NCBI RefSeq assembly: GCF_030247195.1
Contig: NC_080672.1
Coordinates: forward strand, 401,901,037 to 401,965,036
DNA: 64,000 bases
Direction of reading: 5' to 3'
Source of the DNA: Topomyia yanbarensis
Lineage: Eukaryota > Arthropoda > Insecta > Diptera > Culicidae
Positions 1 through 11,650 of the stretch are shown piece by piece. Numbering within the stretch: the first letter of the stretch is position 1; each line of letters opens with the position of its first letter. The notes beneath the pieces are model-generated. The model was not told where the DNA came from and did no database searches. It was given only the letters and a program-made list of their open reading frames with translations. The translations under genes and the position numbers were made by a program.

Positions 1-615
1 GGTAAACATCTGCCGGCTGTTCAGAGTTTAGAAACAACAAAAGAAGATTTTTTTCATTTTCTATTGGCAACTAGATAGCAAACATGCGTTATAAAGCGCG
101 TTGCTTGCTCGGAGCGAATCCTACAGCTTATATCCTTCTACATTTCCAGCTACGTGACATCTGCGAAAAACCGATAATGATAAACCGGCGTCCTTTCGTT
201 AAGTAGGCTTATCATCAATACTACCCGTCCATCCTATCTTTTATCCATCTCCTGAACGATGGATTTAAGGACAGCCGGTAAAGGTGATTATCGTGCTGTT
301 GAGGTTTCAATATAGATGCATGAGTCCAATTGGTACAATACAGTACATAAAAAATGCGACAAACTCTGCAATTACACCTTTTGTAAATAATTCAGCTATC
401 TAAATTACTTTTTGGCTATATTTTCTGAAAATTGACAGCCAATAATATTACCAATAACATGTACAATGTACAGGTATTATCCACAAACGTTTAGTTAATT
501 GATTTTAGCGTGTATCTGATAAACTACACAACTGTCAAAATAGACAAAAAATGCTCCAAGGCATTCATTAATTTATTTCAGTTCGCTTTTTTCTATCAAA
601 CTCGTTTTTCTGTTG
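1..615. other. AT-rich non-coding stretch
   Basis: No gene, RNA or bounded repeat was recognised. The short open frames here are AT-rich and lack any familiar motif. Confidence 0.6.
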
Positions 616-619
616 TTAA

Positions 620-1046
620 AGGGGGGGGGGGGGATAAGGGTTTCTACAAGAAAAAAAATCACATTTGTATGCGATTTTTTTTAGAATTTTGGGTAAAGCA
701 AATTGACCAAAACTTTTATTTATTATAAAGTCTCATTTCAATCACATTCTGTAATTTTTTCATGCAAAAATATCGACAAGCGACTCGGCGATGAAGCTTT
801 TTGTAGAACATCTCTGGAAAACACACGATTTGCGGTGTTAACTGCCATTCAAAAACTACTTAACCGATTTATTTCAAATTTTGCACACACATTCTATGTA
901 AAAAATGCCAAGCCCCCACGTTGAGTTTTTTTTTAAATAATTGTAAATTACAGAATGTTATTGAAATGATCAATTCGCTTCGCCCAAAGTTAAAAAAAAA
1001 TCGCTGCGTATTTTTTTTCTAGCAGAAATCCTTACCCTTCTCCCCC
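620..1046. repeat. Foldback MITE-like element flanked by TTAA
   Basis: The left part (G-run, then ATAAGGGTTTCTACAAG, ATGCGATTTTTTTTAG, ACATTCTGTAATTT) reappears as its reverse complement in the right part, giving imperfect inverted arms of roughly 120 bp. TTAA lies just outside each end (616-619 and 1047-1050), which fits piggyBac-type TTAA target choice. The left G-run is longer than its partner. There is no coding capacity, so this is a non-autonomous element. A diverged piece related to its centre occurs at 34480-34670. The exact ends are uncertain because the termini are homopolymeric. Confidence 0.6.
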
Positions 1047-1093
1047 TTAACATTTGAAACAACTAGTTATGAAGAAATCGTAAATGTTTTGGA

Positions 1094-1273
1094 CAAACAA
1101 ATCGCGTGATCGCTGAGCAGTTTGACATCTGTCATACAACGGTAGGAAGGATTTATGATAGGTTTTTGCAAATCAACTCGACGGAAAGGGAATTAGGAAG
1201 CGGCCAGCAATGTATATTGATTCGGATTGCCGAAAATTATATCTCAGGATGCGCTCATATTATATTGAGATGA
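1094..1273 (+). pseudogene. Tc1-like transposase N-terminal fragment
   Basis: In the frame starting at 1094 the translation contains VIAEQFDICHTTVGRIYDRF followed by LQINSTERELGSG. This resembles the first helix-turn-helix and the following linker (ending in a GSGRP-like motif) of Tc1-like transposases. The frame reaches a stop about 60 residues in, and no DDE catalytic domain follows. The start is not defined and the fragment is fossil. The assignment is by motif resemblance only. Confidence 0.55.
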
Positions 1274-2484
1274 TAAGTGTTTTTTATGTAAAAATGTCTG
1301 AGGAACACGATGGCATTACAGTTTTTAAAATTAAAATATATGTATTGAGAGAAAAATTAACTTTTAATATTCAATCATTTTTTTAGACTCCTTGAACAAT
1401 TTTCTTCTAAAGCCATCTTTCGGTTTGATTCTAGAGTACATAGAACCGGAGATATGATCAAAAGAAAATCAAGGGTTTTTGCAATTTGCCAAAACGGGGA
1501 GTGCTCCCATGACCCAAGGGGTGGTCAAATTGACACAAAAATTTGGGGTTTTATTTATTGGCCCTAGATGAACAATTCCTCCAAATTTGGTTCAAATCCG
1601 TGAAGGTCGATTTCAAGTTTGCATCTTTTTTTGATCACTTCGCGTGGAATGACCCGTATATTTGTTCCATTCAATTTGGTGAAAGGTCAAAAATAAAAAA
1701 AACATCATAAACAGTTATACAGGGTGTTTGGTTCATGGTTCAAAATCTTTCGGAAGGTGCTAGGGGATCTAATTTGTGGATAAATATCTTTCTACATACC
1801 AACATATAACAACCATTATAGAGTTATTGAACTTTATCAGTAAATATCATGCATTGTATTAAAGTTATGATTTGAAAGCATTTACAAAAAGATCTCATTT
1901 TAATTTCGGTTCTCTATTACCCCTCCAAAGATTCTAAACCATAAAGCAAGTACCCCATATCAGGATAAATCAGTTTAAAGATACTATTAACAAAAACCAT
2001 CTATATGGATTTTAAACAAAATTGTCAGCCACAACACTCCAATTTTTCTAGGGATGTCGAATATGTAATTTTCTTTTCTGTTTTCTTTTTGGTTAAATCA
2101 CTTTTAGATACACATTTATTTAATTTAATTTTTAATGCATTTCTTCTTTTACTTAATGTTAGTCTAAGTACGGACAGGTAAGGTTCAAGTTAGGTTTTTG
2201 TATAGTTGTGTGTTACAACATGTGAGCCATTTCAGAATAAATATTCTTTGAATAAGTGTACCCAAATATTCAAAAAAAATTGTTTTTACCCACCTAGATG
2301 TGCTATTGTTTCTTTCTAATTTATCAAAACTATGATTAATTATGTTATGTTCAATATAATTGTCGAGTTCAATGTAATCTTAATGTGATCAGATTTTGGA
2401 ATTCCGGGGGAATGGGTTTGGAAGGGAACGGGGGGGGGAGAGTTTTAATAGAGTTAGAGGGCAGGATGCATCAGAAATCATTTA
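1274..2484. other. AT-rich intergenic or old-repeat sequence
   Basis: No coding signal was found. At 1718 the motif ACAGGGTGTTTGGTTCATGG looks like a transposon terminus, but I found no matching inverted partner nearby. The text around 1430-1640 has the texture of decayed repeat. Nothing can be named. Confidence 0.45.
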
Positions 2485-3305
2485 CACTGAAACCTCCATT
2501 TACGAACTCTTTTTTTACGTAATATTCGATTTACGTAACTTTTTTTACGAACTAAATTCGAAATAACGAACTCTTTTTGGAAAGTTTGAGTTCGTACATT
2601 ACAGCATGAAGTTATGTACTTATGTATTCTTAGTTATTTGTTACTAATATAAGTTGGGTATTTTCGGAATGGGGTTGACGAGTGCCTAACGGAAACCGGT
2701 GTCTTGAGCCATTTTGGATTCCAAGATGGCGACTTCCGGTTTAGATAAATTCTCTATAAACTCAACAATATGGGTATTTTCGGAATGGGGTTGACAAGTG
2801 CATGACGGAAATCGATGTCTCGAACTATTTTGAAATCCAATTCTCTAAAACCACAAAAATATGGGTATTTTCGGGATAGGGTTGACGAGTGAATGACGGA
2901 AATAGAACCCATAGTGTTCGTTATCAAGAATATTGCTCAACCGGCAATCGTCATATTGAACTTAGAAAATGTTCCAATTGTCCATTTTCAGCATCTACTT
3001 TTCAAGCCCGTACCAAAAATACCCTTATTGTTAGGGTTATCGAGAATATTGCTCAACCGGATGTCGCCATCTTGGATTTCGAAAAGGTTCCAATTGTCCA
3101 TTTTCAGCATATACTTGCCAAGCCCGTTCCAAAAATACCCATATTGTCATATAGGGTTATCGAGAATATTGCTGAACCAACGAATATTAATAAGAATGTG
3201 AAGCTAACTTTTTTTACGAACTAAATCCCAAATAACGAACACTTTTTTTACGAACTAATTCAATTTACGAACCCCCGGTTTGGTTCGTAAATGGAGGTTT
3301 CGGTG
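2485..3305. mobile_element. TA-flanked non-autonomous DNA transposon, 821 bp
   Basis: The ends are inverted repeats: CACTGAAACCTCCATTTACG on the left, and on the right its reverse complement with one mismatch (T/C at the fifth base). The match runs for about 23 bp. TA dinucleotides at 2483-2484 and 3306-3307 are the expected Tc1/mariner/pogo target duplication. The ends look most like pogo/Tigger-type termini. No transposase was found. Stretches such as TTTTTTACGAACTAAATTCG recur near both ends. The interior holds shorter direct and inverted repeats, annotated separately. Confidence 0.8.
2655..3148. repeat. Internal direct and inverted repeats of the 2485-3305 element
   Basis: The motif TGGGTATTTTCGGAATGGGG plus TTGACGAGTG appears at 2655-2684, 2771-2800 and 2862-2891. 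Inverted versions (AGCCCGT..CAAAAATACCC) occur at 3003-3030 and 3119-3148. GAATATTGCTCAACCGG is also repeated, at about 2929 and 3046. The open frames of about 100 residues here arise from these repeats and are not counted as genes. Confidence 0.75.
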
Positions 3306-4217
3306 TATCATATCTCGGTACGCGGAGTTGTTGAAGGGAATGCGAGTGTGAGGGTGGTCCAAGGGGAGGGGCGGTGATGCAGGGAAGGGGTGTAAGGGTA
3401 AGGGGGGACCCAACTGCATATTATACGATCCATTTAAGACTTGGTTTGACCAAATCGGTTCAGCCAACACCATTAACCGATGTTACTTTAATTGTGAAGC
3501 CGGGACTTCCGGAACCTGTAGCTCCGGAACCAAAAGTAAGAGCTGAATGAAACTCAATAACAATCAATGCACAGTGGTCCAGAATATAAATTTAGAAGGA
3601 ATTTTAACTACTAAATTAAATGACTTTAGCCCTGCAATATGTTTGGCAAAGTTGTTGTACTTTGCAAGACCCTTCTATTGGTTTCACCCTTTCATGCCCA
3701 ACTTTTTTCTAGTGCATGTAGGGTTTCAAAACTTTTTTTCCCTGAAAACGGTTGGCTCAAGAAACACGAAAGGCCTATTTTCATAAAGATATGTGCGTCC
3801 ATGGCAGTGCTAGAAGCTGGTCAATTTTTACCTTCCAATGCTCAATACAATTCTCCTAGAATAATTACAATAATCCAATTACGTGGAAAACGTAGCCAAC
3901 AACAGTCTAAATCGATAAGTTTTATCATTTTTCGATAATATTGCATCATGACGAAGATATATGAAAAAATCATTTTCCGTCGTCAACGTAAACTGTCCCT
4001 GGCAGCACTGGTCCATCGGAATCAAATCAGACTAATTGCAATAACTTCAATTCTAGAGCTGATCCTTGTAACTGTTAATACTCAAATTAAAGGCAATAAT
4101 CACATTAATGAGCCTTACTTGTTTTTGTGAGCGATTCTCGCCTCAATCAAAAGTTATAGCTGTTTAAAAACGTTGTTGTCAACAAACAACATGGGCATGA
4201 ATGGTTTAAACGGAAGC
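3306..4217. other. Non-coding stretch without recognised features
   Basis: No recognisable gene or bounded repeat was found. A G-rich patch (3340-3410) lies just right of the TA-flanked element. Overlapping short frames at 3547-4130 show no family motif. Confidence 0.5.
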
Positions 4218-4219
4218 TA

Positions 4220-6782
4220 GGGTGGTTCCAGCAATAATTAAAATTTAATGTTTTATTTGTTTAAGATGGAGCTTGACTGTCTTCGATGAAGTTATAGAGC
4301 AACACATTTTAGACAAATTTGATGAAGACTCGCAAGCTCTAGCTTTTATACTTTCCATTGAACAACAAATCCAACTGTAAGCTCTAGAGTGTTGCTAAAA
4401 AACGTTTTTGTTTCTTTAACTTTTGTAGTTTTGATTTTATACTGAAGTGCCCTTTGGACAACTTGAAGATTATTTTATGGCGAATAATTTGCTTTAACAT
4501 ACCAACTTCTAAACTTTGCTCGTATCAAAATTAAGAGAACTTTTTTAGAAAAAATATATCTTTTTTAAATAGCATCTTCGATTAGGACACTTAGCATTAA
4601 ATACCTTTACTGCTATATAAAAGAGTACGCTTTTTAGTATAGATCACCAAAAATGGAAAATGCGATTTTTATCATACCTTGCAATATTTACTCAAAAATG
4701 GTTTATTTTTAGTTAAAAGATATACAACTTTTCTTACGGTATATTGAAACAAATTGTTCTCCCTCAAAATATCTGAAAGTATTCCTACAGTGATCTTAAT
4801 GAAAAATCAAAACTTCAAAAGTTATATAAAGAAAATAATTAAAAAAAACCTTTTTGCCTTTTTCATATAGAAAGGTTATGCAATCACTCTGAAAAACGTC
4901 AACCTAATCCCGGCCCGGAGGGCCGAGTGCCGTATCCCATTCGACTCAGTTCGTCGAGATCGGAAAAAGTCTGTATGTGTGTGTGTGTATGTGTGTATGT
5001 ATGTGTGTGTATGTGTGTGTGTGTGTATGTGTGTGTGTGTATGTATGTGCGTATGTGTCAAATAATGTCACTCATTTTTCTCAGAGATGGCTGGACCGAT
5101 TTGCCCAAACTTAGTCTCAAATGAAAGGTGCAACCTTCCCATCGGCTGCTATTGAATTTTGGATCGATCGGAATTCTGGTTCCGGAATTACGGGTTTCAG
5201 AGTGCGGCCACACAGAAATTTCTCATAAAAACTATAGGAAAAATTAAAAATAGAATTTTTATTTTTGATGCTAAATCTATTCAAGGTGCATAAAACGTCG
5301 AGATTTGATGCAAACACGAAAAAAATTTGACGAAGATTCACTTTTTTGGATTTTGCACATTTTTGCCTTTCTCATATAGAAAGGTTATGCAATCACTCTG
5401 AAAAACGTCAACCTAATCCCGACCTATTTTTTTTTTGACTCGCATAAGGTTTCTGGATTTTAACAGGGGCGTAGTTGATGGTTTACGGAGAGGGGTTACA
5501 CCCCCCCCCCCTCTACTGTTCACTCCCCTCCTTTAAAAATCTCCTTAAATCACCCCTCAGACCACCACCTCATACCCCTCCCTTTCAACCCCATCATCTT
5601 TAAACCACCACTATATTACAAAGCATACCAATTTAAGCTGGGGAGTCGTTCGTTCATGGGACTTTCGCCCTCCTCACATACCCATCCCCGCATGACAAAA
5701 TGAGTTAGCAAGCAGATAACATTGATCTAATGCTGATTAGGCTAATGGAGTATGATATTTTTTTGTTTCAAGTGTTTCACCGTCGACACGTAGCTCATCA
5801 AGTTCGTGGCTGGCATGCCATTGTGTATAAGTGCAAAGTGTACTAAGAATGTAATGGACATTTCCACAATTATGTTGAACATAAAAAGCCTCCGTGCCAT
5901 AGTTTAGAGAAATGAGAAAGGCACAATTGCACCGCTAGGTGGATTAAAACAGGTTTTTTGATCAACTTCTTGTAAAATGAAAAGTACATGACATAGAGTT
6001 TTTTTTTAAATTATTTTCTGCAATTTTCTGGAAGACAGCGATTCTCTATCGTGAACCATCAAAAAATTTAGAACCACACAACCCAGCATTTAAAATAATA
6101 GAAAAGTATTGTAAAGTGTAATATTTTATCATGAAAACGAAGCTCTATTTTTAATATTGTTCACCGTGAAAGTAATTTAAACATATTAGAAGGGTCAATT
6201 CATGAAAACACTATATATTTAACATAACTTTTCCAGTTTTCTTTTTTTGCCAACCTATCCTTCAAATGTTCTTATGAGTTTTCGAAGACAACATTTTCTA
6301 TTAACATATCAAAGCGCTAGCTTCTATTATTCAAAAGATATAAGTACATATAATATCAAAAATAGATCTTTTGAAATCAATTATCTTTTGTTTGCTCCAA
6401 TGAGTGATATTGTTTTTCCAAAAAAAACCATTTTTGGCGAAAAAGTGCTCATAACTTTTCAGCGAAAATCGTTAGACTTATGGTGCCATGAAACAAATTA
6501 TTTGCCTTAAAACAGTCTTAAAGTTGTCAGAAGACTACTTCAGTTTTAAATCAATACCACAAAAGTTATTTGAATACAACACTTTTTTCTAAATAACACT
6601 AAGAAACACACCTTCGATTTTAAATTTGTTTTAAAATGAAAAGTATGCCAGATAGAGCTTGAATGTTTTCAGCAAACTTTTTCAAAATTTGTCACTCTAC
6701 AAGTTCGCTGAAGGTCATTTGGCTCTTACTAGAATGATCACAAAGTTAATTTTTTGTTGATCTCGGTAAATTAGAACCACCC
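4220..6782. mobile_element. TA-flanked inverted-repeat element split by a family-A repeat
   Basis: The left end GGGTGGTTC and right end GAACCACCC are inverted and flanked by TA (4218-4219, 6783-6784). Inside the ends the arms stay loosely complementary: CAAGCTCTA followed by an ATACTTT-like string occurs about 120 bp in on both sides. The arms are therefore long and decayed. The family-A repeat at 4851-5958 sits inside, so the original element was about 1.45 kb. No transposase was found. Confidence 0.6.
4851..5958 (+). repeat. Family-A repeat, copy 1 (one full module plus terminal part)
   Basis: The copy begins TTTTTGCCTTTTTCATATAG, contains GGCCCGGAGGGCCGAGTG, a GT/GTAT microsatellite (4973-5057) and ATGGCTGGACCGATTTGCCC. 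The opening sequence recurs at 5360, about 509 bp later. The copy closes with GCACCGCTAGGTGGATTAAA and ACAGGTTTTTT. The first bases and the GAGAAAGGCAC near the right end form a short inverted pair (TGCCTTTCTCAT). No protein is encoded. Transposition mechanism and family name are not established. Confidence 0.8.
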
Positions 6783-6884
6783 TAACTATTGTTTGAACAA
6801 AAAGAAGGGGCTCACAAACTACGAAAACATCCCCAACGAAATAATAAGGCTAAGTTGTTTAGTTTTAGTAAAATCCCAAAATTC

Positions 6885-7175
6885 CTGCTAATTTGTGGAA
6901 TTTGTGGCTGCACTCTTCAACCTATATCTCTTGAACCGGAAGTTCTATCAACTAAAAGTGCAATATTAGCTTGTGGGAGCGTTATACCTTTTATTTGGAA
7001 CTAAGTTTTTGTAAATGGGCTCAGCCATCTCTGAGAAATTTGTTTGAGTTTAAATGACACACACATACATACACACAGACATTTTCCGATCTCGGCGAAC
7101 TGAAACGAATGGTATGTGAATCTCGGCCCTACTCGCCTCGATTAAAGATTCGATGTTTATACGAGAAAGACAAAA
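6885..7175 (-). repeat. Diverged reverse-oriented fragment related to the A/B repeats
   Basis: Read on the minus strand, this has the same order of landmarks as the A and B repeats: a region near TTCGCCGAGATCGGAAAATG, then an ACA/TGTG microsatellite, then an AGATGGCTGAGCC-like string and finally an AACCGGAAG-containing block. It has no intact terminus and is an old truncated copy. Confidence 0.55.
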
Positions 7176-8050
7176 AGAACTTGAAAACCACGTATTTGTT
7201 GGAATTGATGACTTAGACGCCATTGTTGGATATTGATTGAATGATGCCAGGCAATCACTGAACAATGATTCAAATCGAGTGGTTGCGTGAAGCGAGAATC
7301 ATCGAATATATAATTCGCATTGTGAAATAAAATCCGCCATTGCAGCTATGTGTCGTTTGATTCAGCTGCCATTTCACAGTCAATTAATACATCACAACAT
7401 TTTGACTGAAACGTAAACAACTCTTTCCAAACTCGTTTCCAAACACGAGTTTTGAAAATTCCCACAATAGTTTTCAATAGTAGTTTAGACTAAAACTCAA
7501 AGTTTTTTTAACCATTTCTATGAAAATTTTTATTGAATCGTGTTTTTTTATTCTGTAACATATTGAAGTAGAAAGGAAATGAAATAACTGATATCTACAG
7601 AACCTTTTAGCTTTTTTTTGCTGTATATAGTGTATAAATTGAAACACGAAAAATCAAAATAATCAGACAAATGACTCATGATTACACTATTAATTAAACG
7701 AAACAGTCACAGAATGGAAGAAATATGAGTTAGTGAAACGATTGCATAAGAGCTTCAGTCGAATACAATCAATTATATAATATAAAATTACAAAATATTC
7801 AAAAAAGATATATAATTTTACCGGACTTTCTCCACCGTTTCATTGCAATTAATGACCATGTGCAAATAAATAATGCACTAATTATGAATTAGCATTTCAT
7901 CTAACTTTGTAGTTTTGATTCTAAAGATAATAATAGTATACTCAATCGATAGGTTCGTCAAACTTGACATTCAAGATATTACATTCTTCTTTTGTATTTG
8001 ACTGCCACGTACACAAAGAATAGAAGTAAAACGACTAAACACTTCCACCC
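7176..8050. other. AT-rich stretch beside the host-like island
   Basis: No gene, RNA or repeat boundary was recognised. If the minus-strand first exon at 8565-9540 is real, this would lie in its first intron. Confidence 0.45.
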
Positions 8051-8555
8051 GTTGTACACTTCCGTTAAAAATCATGCAAGCGACCTCGCCTTACGTAACA
8101 CACGCTAGAATCCTAAGCCGACGCATCAAATCAAAACACGATCGTGACGCAAAGATCCCTGCACACATTGGCCGTAATACCCCGTTTCACAAGCATCACT
8201 GCTATATATTCGTAACGGCGACCATGTCACAGCCAATGATAATCAGCCAGCAGTGTCACACTCACTCACGCAACCCAACGGGGGAACGTCACCAATCGCC
8301 GAAGTAAATGTACGATCCCTGATACGAAAGCGAGGAGCACAATAATAAAAAATGGCTGTCCTTCAGCGCTCCTGACTACGCTCGCGCATCGTGTATACTT
8401 GTTTTGTAACAACAACAAAAACAACATCAGCAGTTGCGCGACGCGCTCAAAGCCAGCAGCTTTACGTCGAAAGGACATCCGTCGGGACTGTGCCCCGCGC
8501 GGATGCGAAGCTTGAAGGCAAACCCGTATCACGAAACCGATTAAAATGCGATTGA

Positions 8556-8570
8556 GTTTCTTACCTTGAC
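8556..8570 (-). other. Candidate splice donor (minus strand)
   Basis: The minus strand reads GTCAAG|GTAAGAAAC, matching the metazoan donor consensus (AG|GTAAG) at all core positions. It lies at the edge between the leader-like island and AT-rich, repeat-laden DNA, as expected for the first intron of a large mosquito gene. Confidence 0.45.
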
Positions 8571-9540
8571 AATCGATAGCATTCGCGTTCGTGGCTGCGG
8601 ACGAGGGATCCGGCGGACACGGTTGCTGTGAGTTCGCACCGAAGACACGCTGATCCGGAACAGCAGATGGGCGGCGGTGGGCGGTAATCCAAGTCTTCTT
8701 CGTCTATTTTCACGCAGTTTTTCGCACTCTGTTAAAGTATGTCACGCCACACGTTCGGGGATTGTGTTTCTTTCCTGCTTGGTGGCACGACTATTCACTG
8801 TCTTCGCTCACTAGTACTGCTCATAAACACGCCTTTAGTCGGTTAATTACCGCTAATTTTACACTCTTTTCGCACTTCACACACATTCACTTTTGGCCAG
8901 GTTTGGCCGTGTTTAATCCACTTTTACTATCTCTTTCTCTCTATTCGGCTGTGTCGGATGTATGTGTGTAACACTTTTAATTTTTCGGACAAATCTTTCC
9001 TCGGCGATGGTAACTTTTGACGGGTGAAAATATACAAATTTAAGATCCCAATCAATAGAAGAAGAAGAAGAAATTGCGCGATTGCACTTATCACTTCAGG
9101 TTTTTCGATGTGTATCTTTTCTGCTCCGGTATTCCACTTCTATTCAACCACTGAACTTAATTTTCCAATTGCTTCCATTTCTCCTTCCGCTCCGCGGTGA
9201 GCCTCAGATTTCGCGATAATAATCCTTCAATTGTTGACCAGCGATCATAGACAATACACTCACAGATTCATTTTCAATCACTTTCCTTCTCATTTCGCGA
9301 GGTTTGTATCTTTTTTTGTTGTTTTGCACAGGCACTTCTCGTGTGGCTCAATTTGCTGAAGCTGAGTGAGGCCTTCGTTCACTTTTCCCTCGCTGAGACT
9401 TTGCCGCAGACGAGAGCTTTGAAAAAATACTTTCTAAACCAGCGTTGCATTTGCGATTGTTATTTCACTTTCCTTCAGCAGGTTCCACCGAATTCCGCCT
9501 CTAGGCGTCCTTGTCCCCGCCCCACTCCGTGAACTGTTTA
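8565..9540 (-). other. Candidate 5' untranslated first exon of a host gene
   Basis: Read on the minus strand, this GC-moderate, non-repetitive stretch ends in GATTGTCAAG followed by GTAAGAAACTC (exon end 8565, intron GT at 8564-8563), a near-consensus 5' splice donor. The sequence upstream has the A-rich, CGTG/AAAGTG/GAAAA texture typical of insect leaders, for example GCGAAAAACTGCGTGAAAAT, and no long open frame. The 5' limit is a guess set where composition changes, and no TATA box or initiator was fixed. The coding part would lie below 8560, probably outside the window. It may also be several alternative leaders. The gene identity is unknown. Confidence 0.4.
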
Positions 9541-10870
9541 CGCCCCATCCTGGCACCGTTGGGATGACAACTGAGGAAATCAAGATTGGCTGCAGGATTC
9601 AGATTTATTTGGATCACTAAAAATCAACTTTTGGGCGGAAACGAATTAAAACAGCTTCTCACTTCTTTGTTTGTATTTGAAATTATTCTCGGAAACCAGC
9701 CCAGGGGGTCCAAATCCAGGGAACGGATCCCCCCGAAGCAAACGTAGCACACGTCGAACCAAGGTCAGTGGTAGAGGACTGGTACCACCGAAAAAAACAG
9801 ACCGTTAAAAAACCACGCCAACGTACGAAATAAATAAACGAAACAAACGCGTAACCAAATTTAACGAAAACGAAAAAAAAAATCAAAAAAAAAGTTAACT
9901 CTTATCAAATGGGAAATCTTCCCGCGAAAACTTCCCCGTTAAACCCGACGACGAAATAGACGACCGAATCGAAAATTACAATCAGCGCACGTCAACGCGA
10001 ATCAAAAGTCACAGATTGACTGAGCGCGAGCGGCCGACGAAGCCACCCATCGGGGGAGCCAACCCCACATCGGGGACCCGCCGAACGGCGAGAGTGAACG
10101 GAATGAACATCCACTGGGTGAACTTCAACGAGCGTAGCTCTTTCGCGTAACCCGTAACACGAACGAACGCGAATGGATGAAAATAGCAGTGAGTTACTTC
10201 GAGTACAAAGCGGCTCCCAACCCCCTTTACGTGGCAGGCAACCATGGGGAGACCTTCAACGGGGTCTCCCTCTTCAATTGAAAGGAAAACATAGTGGACG
10301 AAAAACTGCTCGAAAAAGTTGTTGGCAGGTACCCAACCAGCTCCAGGAAAAGTTGTTGAACTTTCACGCTTGCTTTTGGGTTGGGAAAACGGCACTCCTC
10401 CCCCGATTGCCCCATTATACCTGTCCGCGAAATAGCTCGCCTGAGCAAATTGCATGAACTGCTGTTCGGTTCGGGTTTTGTTCCGACAAACACAGACAGT
10501 AGCGGGGAGGTACGGTATTCATGCGGGCTGCCTTGAGCAGATGATGACTTGAAAACTTGACCCACTTTGGATGCAGGCGAGCCTCACCTTTCTACCCGCC
10601 AACCCAACGAAGAGGGCGAATGAGTGAGAGAGTGAGTGAGCGAGTTTCAATGAACGCGTGTATGTGCGCGCGCGAAAATGGCCTGCTCTTTATTGTTATG
10701 GACCGCAAAACCTTACAGAAATAATGTGTTGCGACTGCGACGTCATCGATCATCGGCAGTGATAACCATCCGCTAATGCAATAACTGCTTTTATTGGTTA
10801 CTCGCCTCAATAAAGCTCCGTCTGCAGTTTACTGCTGCATACCCTGCTGGGCTGGGATCCATCGTGCTAC
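9541..10870. other. GC-richer single-copy island, possible promoter or alternative first exon
   Basis: This non-repetitive, CpG-containing DNA adjoins the candidate leader exon. On the minus strand GGTAGAAAG|GTGAGGCT (exon end 10588) is another good splice-donor match, so an alternative first exon is possible. A 148-residue minus-strand frame (10009-10455) and a 94-residue plus-strand frame overlap each other and match no family I know. I do not call either a gene. A GAGTGAGTGAG-type short repeat lies at 10621-10645. Confidence 0.35.
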
Positions 10871-11426
10871 GGTACGCGAAGGTTGATCGGATGTATTGGA
10901 GGCCTTTTGAGGTGCTGCGTGTTGATGGGTGGCTTCGAAACTACGCGCTGGCGGGAATCGAAAGGATGCGTGAATGAACAAATCTTTCCGTTCGGTTTCG
11001 TTTTGCAGTTAATTTTGTTTTGATTACATGTTACCATATTTCTATTTTTGGATGTATGACATATGTGATGGAAGGACGAAATGTGGAGGGACAGTAGACT
11101 GAAGAGACGAAAGGCCGAACTATCTTATTAACAAATTAATAAAACGGGCGATTACAATGAAAATTTAAACAACCCAACGTTGAACAAGTTAGACCAAATA
11201 TAAGGGTTGGCGCTTTTTTATCAAATAAGTAAGCTTAACGAATGAAAATTAATTATTCATTTGTCTATTTCGTGAAAAAAATCAAACGCGAAAAATTATC
11301 GTTTCTCATAATTATATGAAATATCGTTAGCACAATCAACATAAACAGTCTGTCGTTTTTAGTTATGCTCTTTGAATTTTATTTCGAAGCAAGCATTGTT
11401 TCCAGAATGGGAAGTAAATAAGTTTT
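10871..11426. other. Transition from island to AT-rich DNA
   Basis: No gene or RNA was recognised. Composition shifts from mixed to AT-rich at about 11000. Confidence 0.45.
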
Positions 11427-11650
11427 CATTTGGCCGAATGGGGCATTTAATCGAATGCTGTTAGGCTGAATGCCATTTGACCGAAATGATAGTTTGACCA
11501 AAACTTGTTGGGCCGAAAGGGTCTTTTAATCGAATGTCATTTGGCCGGCAGGGTTATTTGGCTGAAAGAGACAATGCCATTTGGAAGAATATCATTTGGT
11601 TGAATGTCATTTGACTGAATAGCAATTGACCCAATGTCATTTGGCCGATT
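11427..11650. repeat. Degenerate tandem array of CATTTGGCCGAATG-like units
   Basis: About a dozen imperfect units resembling CATTTGGCCGAATGTCATTT (also GACCGAA, GGCTGAA, GGTTGAA variants) run head to tail with variable spacing. Unit length is roughly 14-26 bp. The array is decayed and has no coding potential. Confidence 0.8.

Noticed and set aside
2889..3224. Two ~100-residue plus-strand frames
   Set aside because: They lie entirely within the non-autonomous TA-flanked element and its internal repeats.
10009..10455. 148-residue minus-strand frame in the host-like island
   Set aside because: No motif, and it overlaps open frames on both strands. It was kept only as a remark in the island entry.
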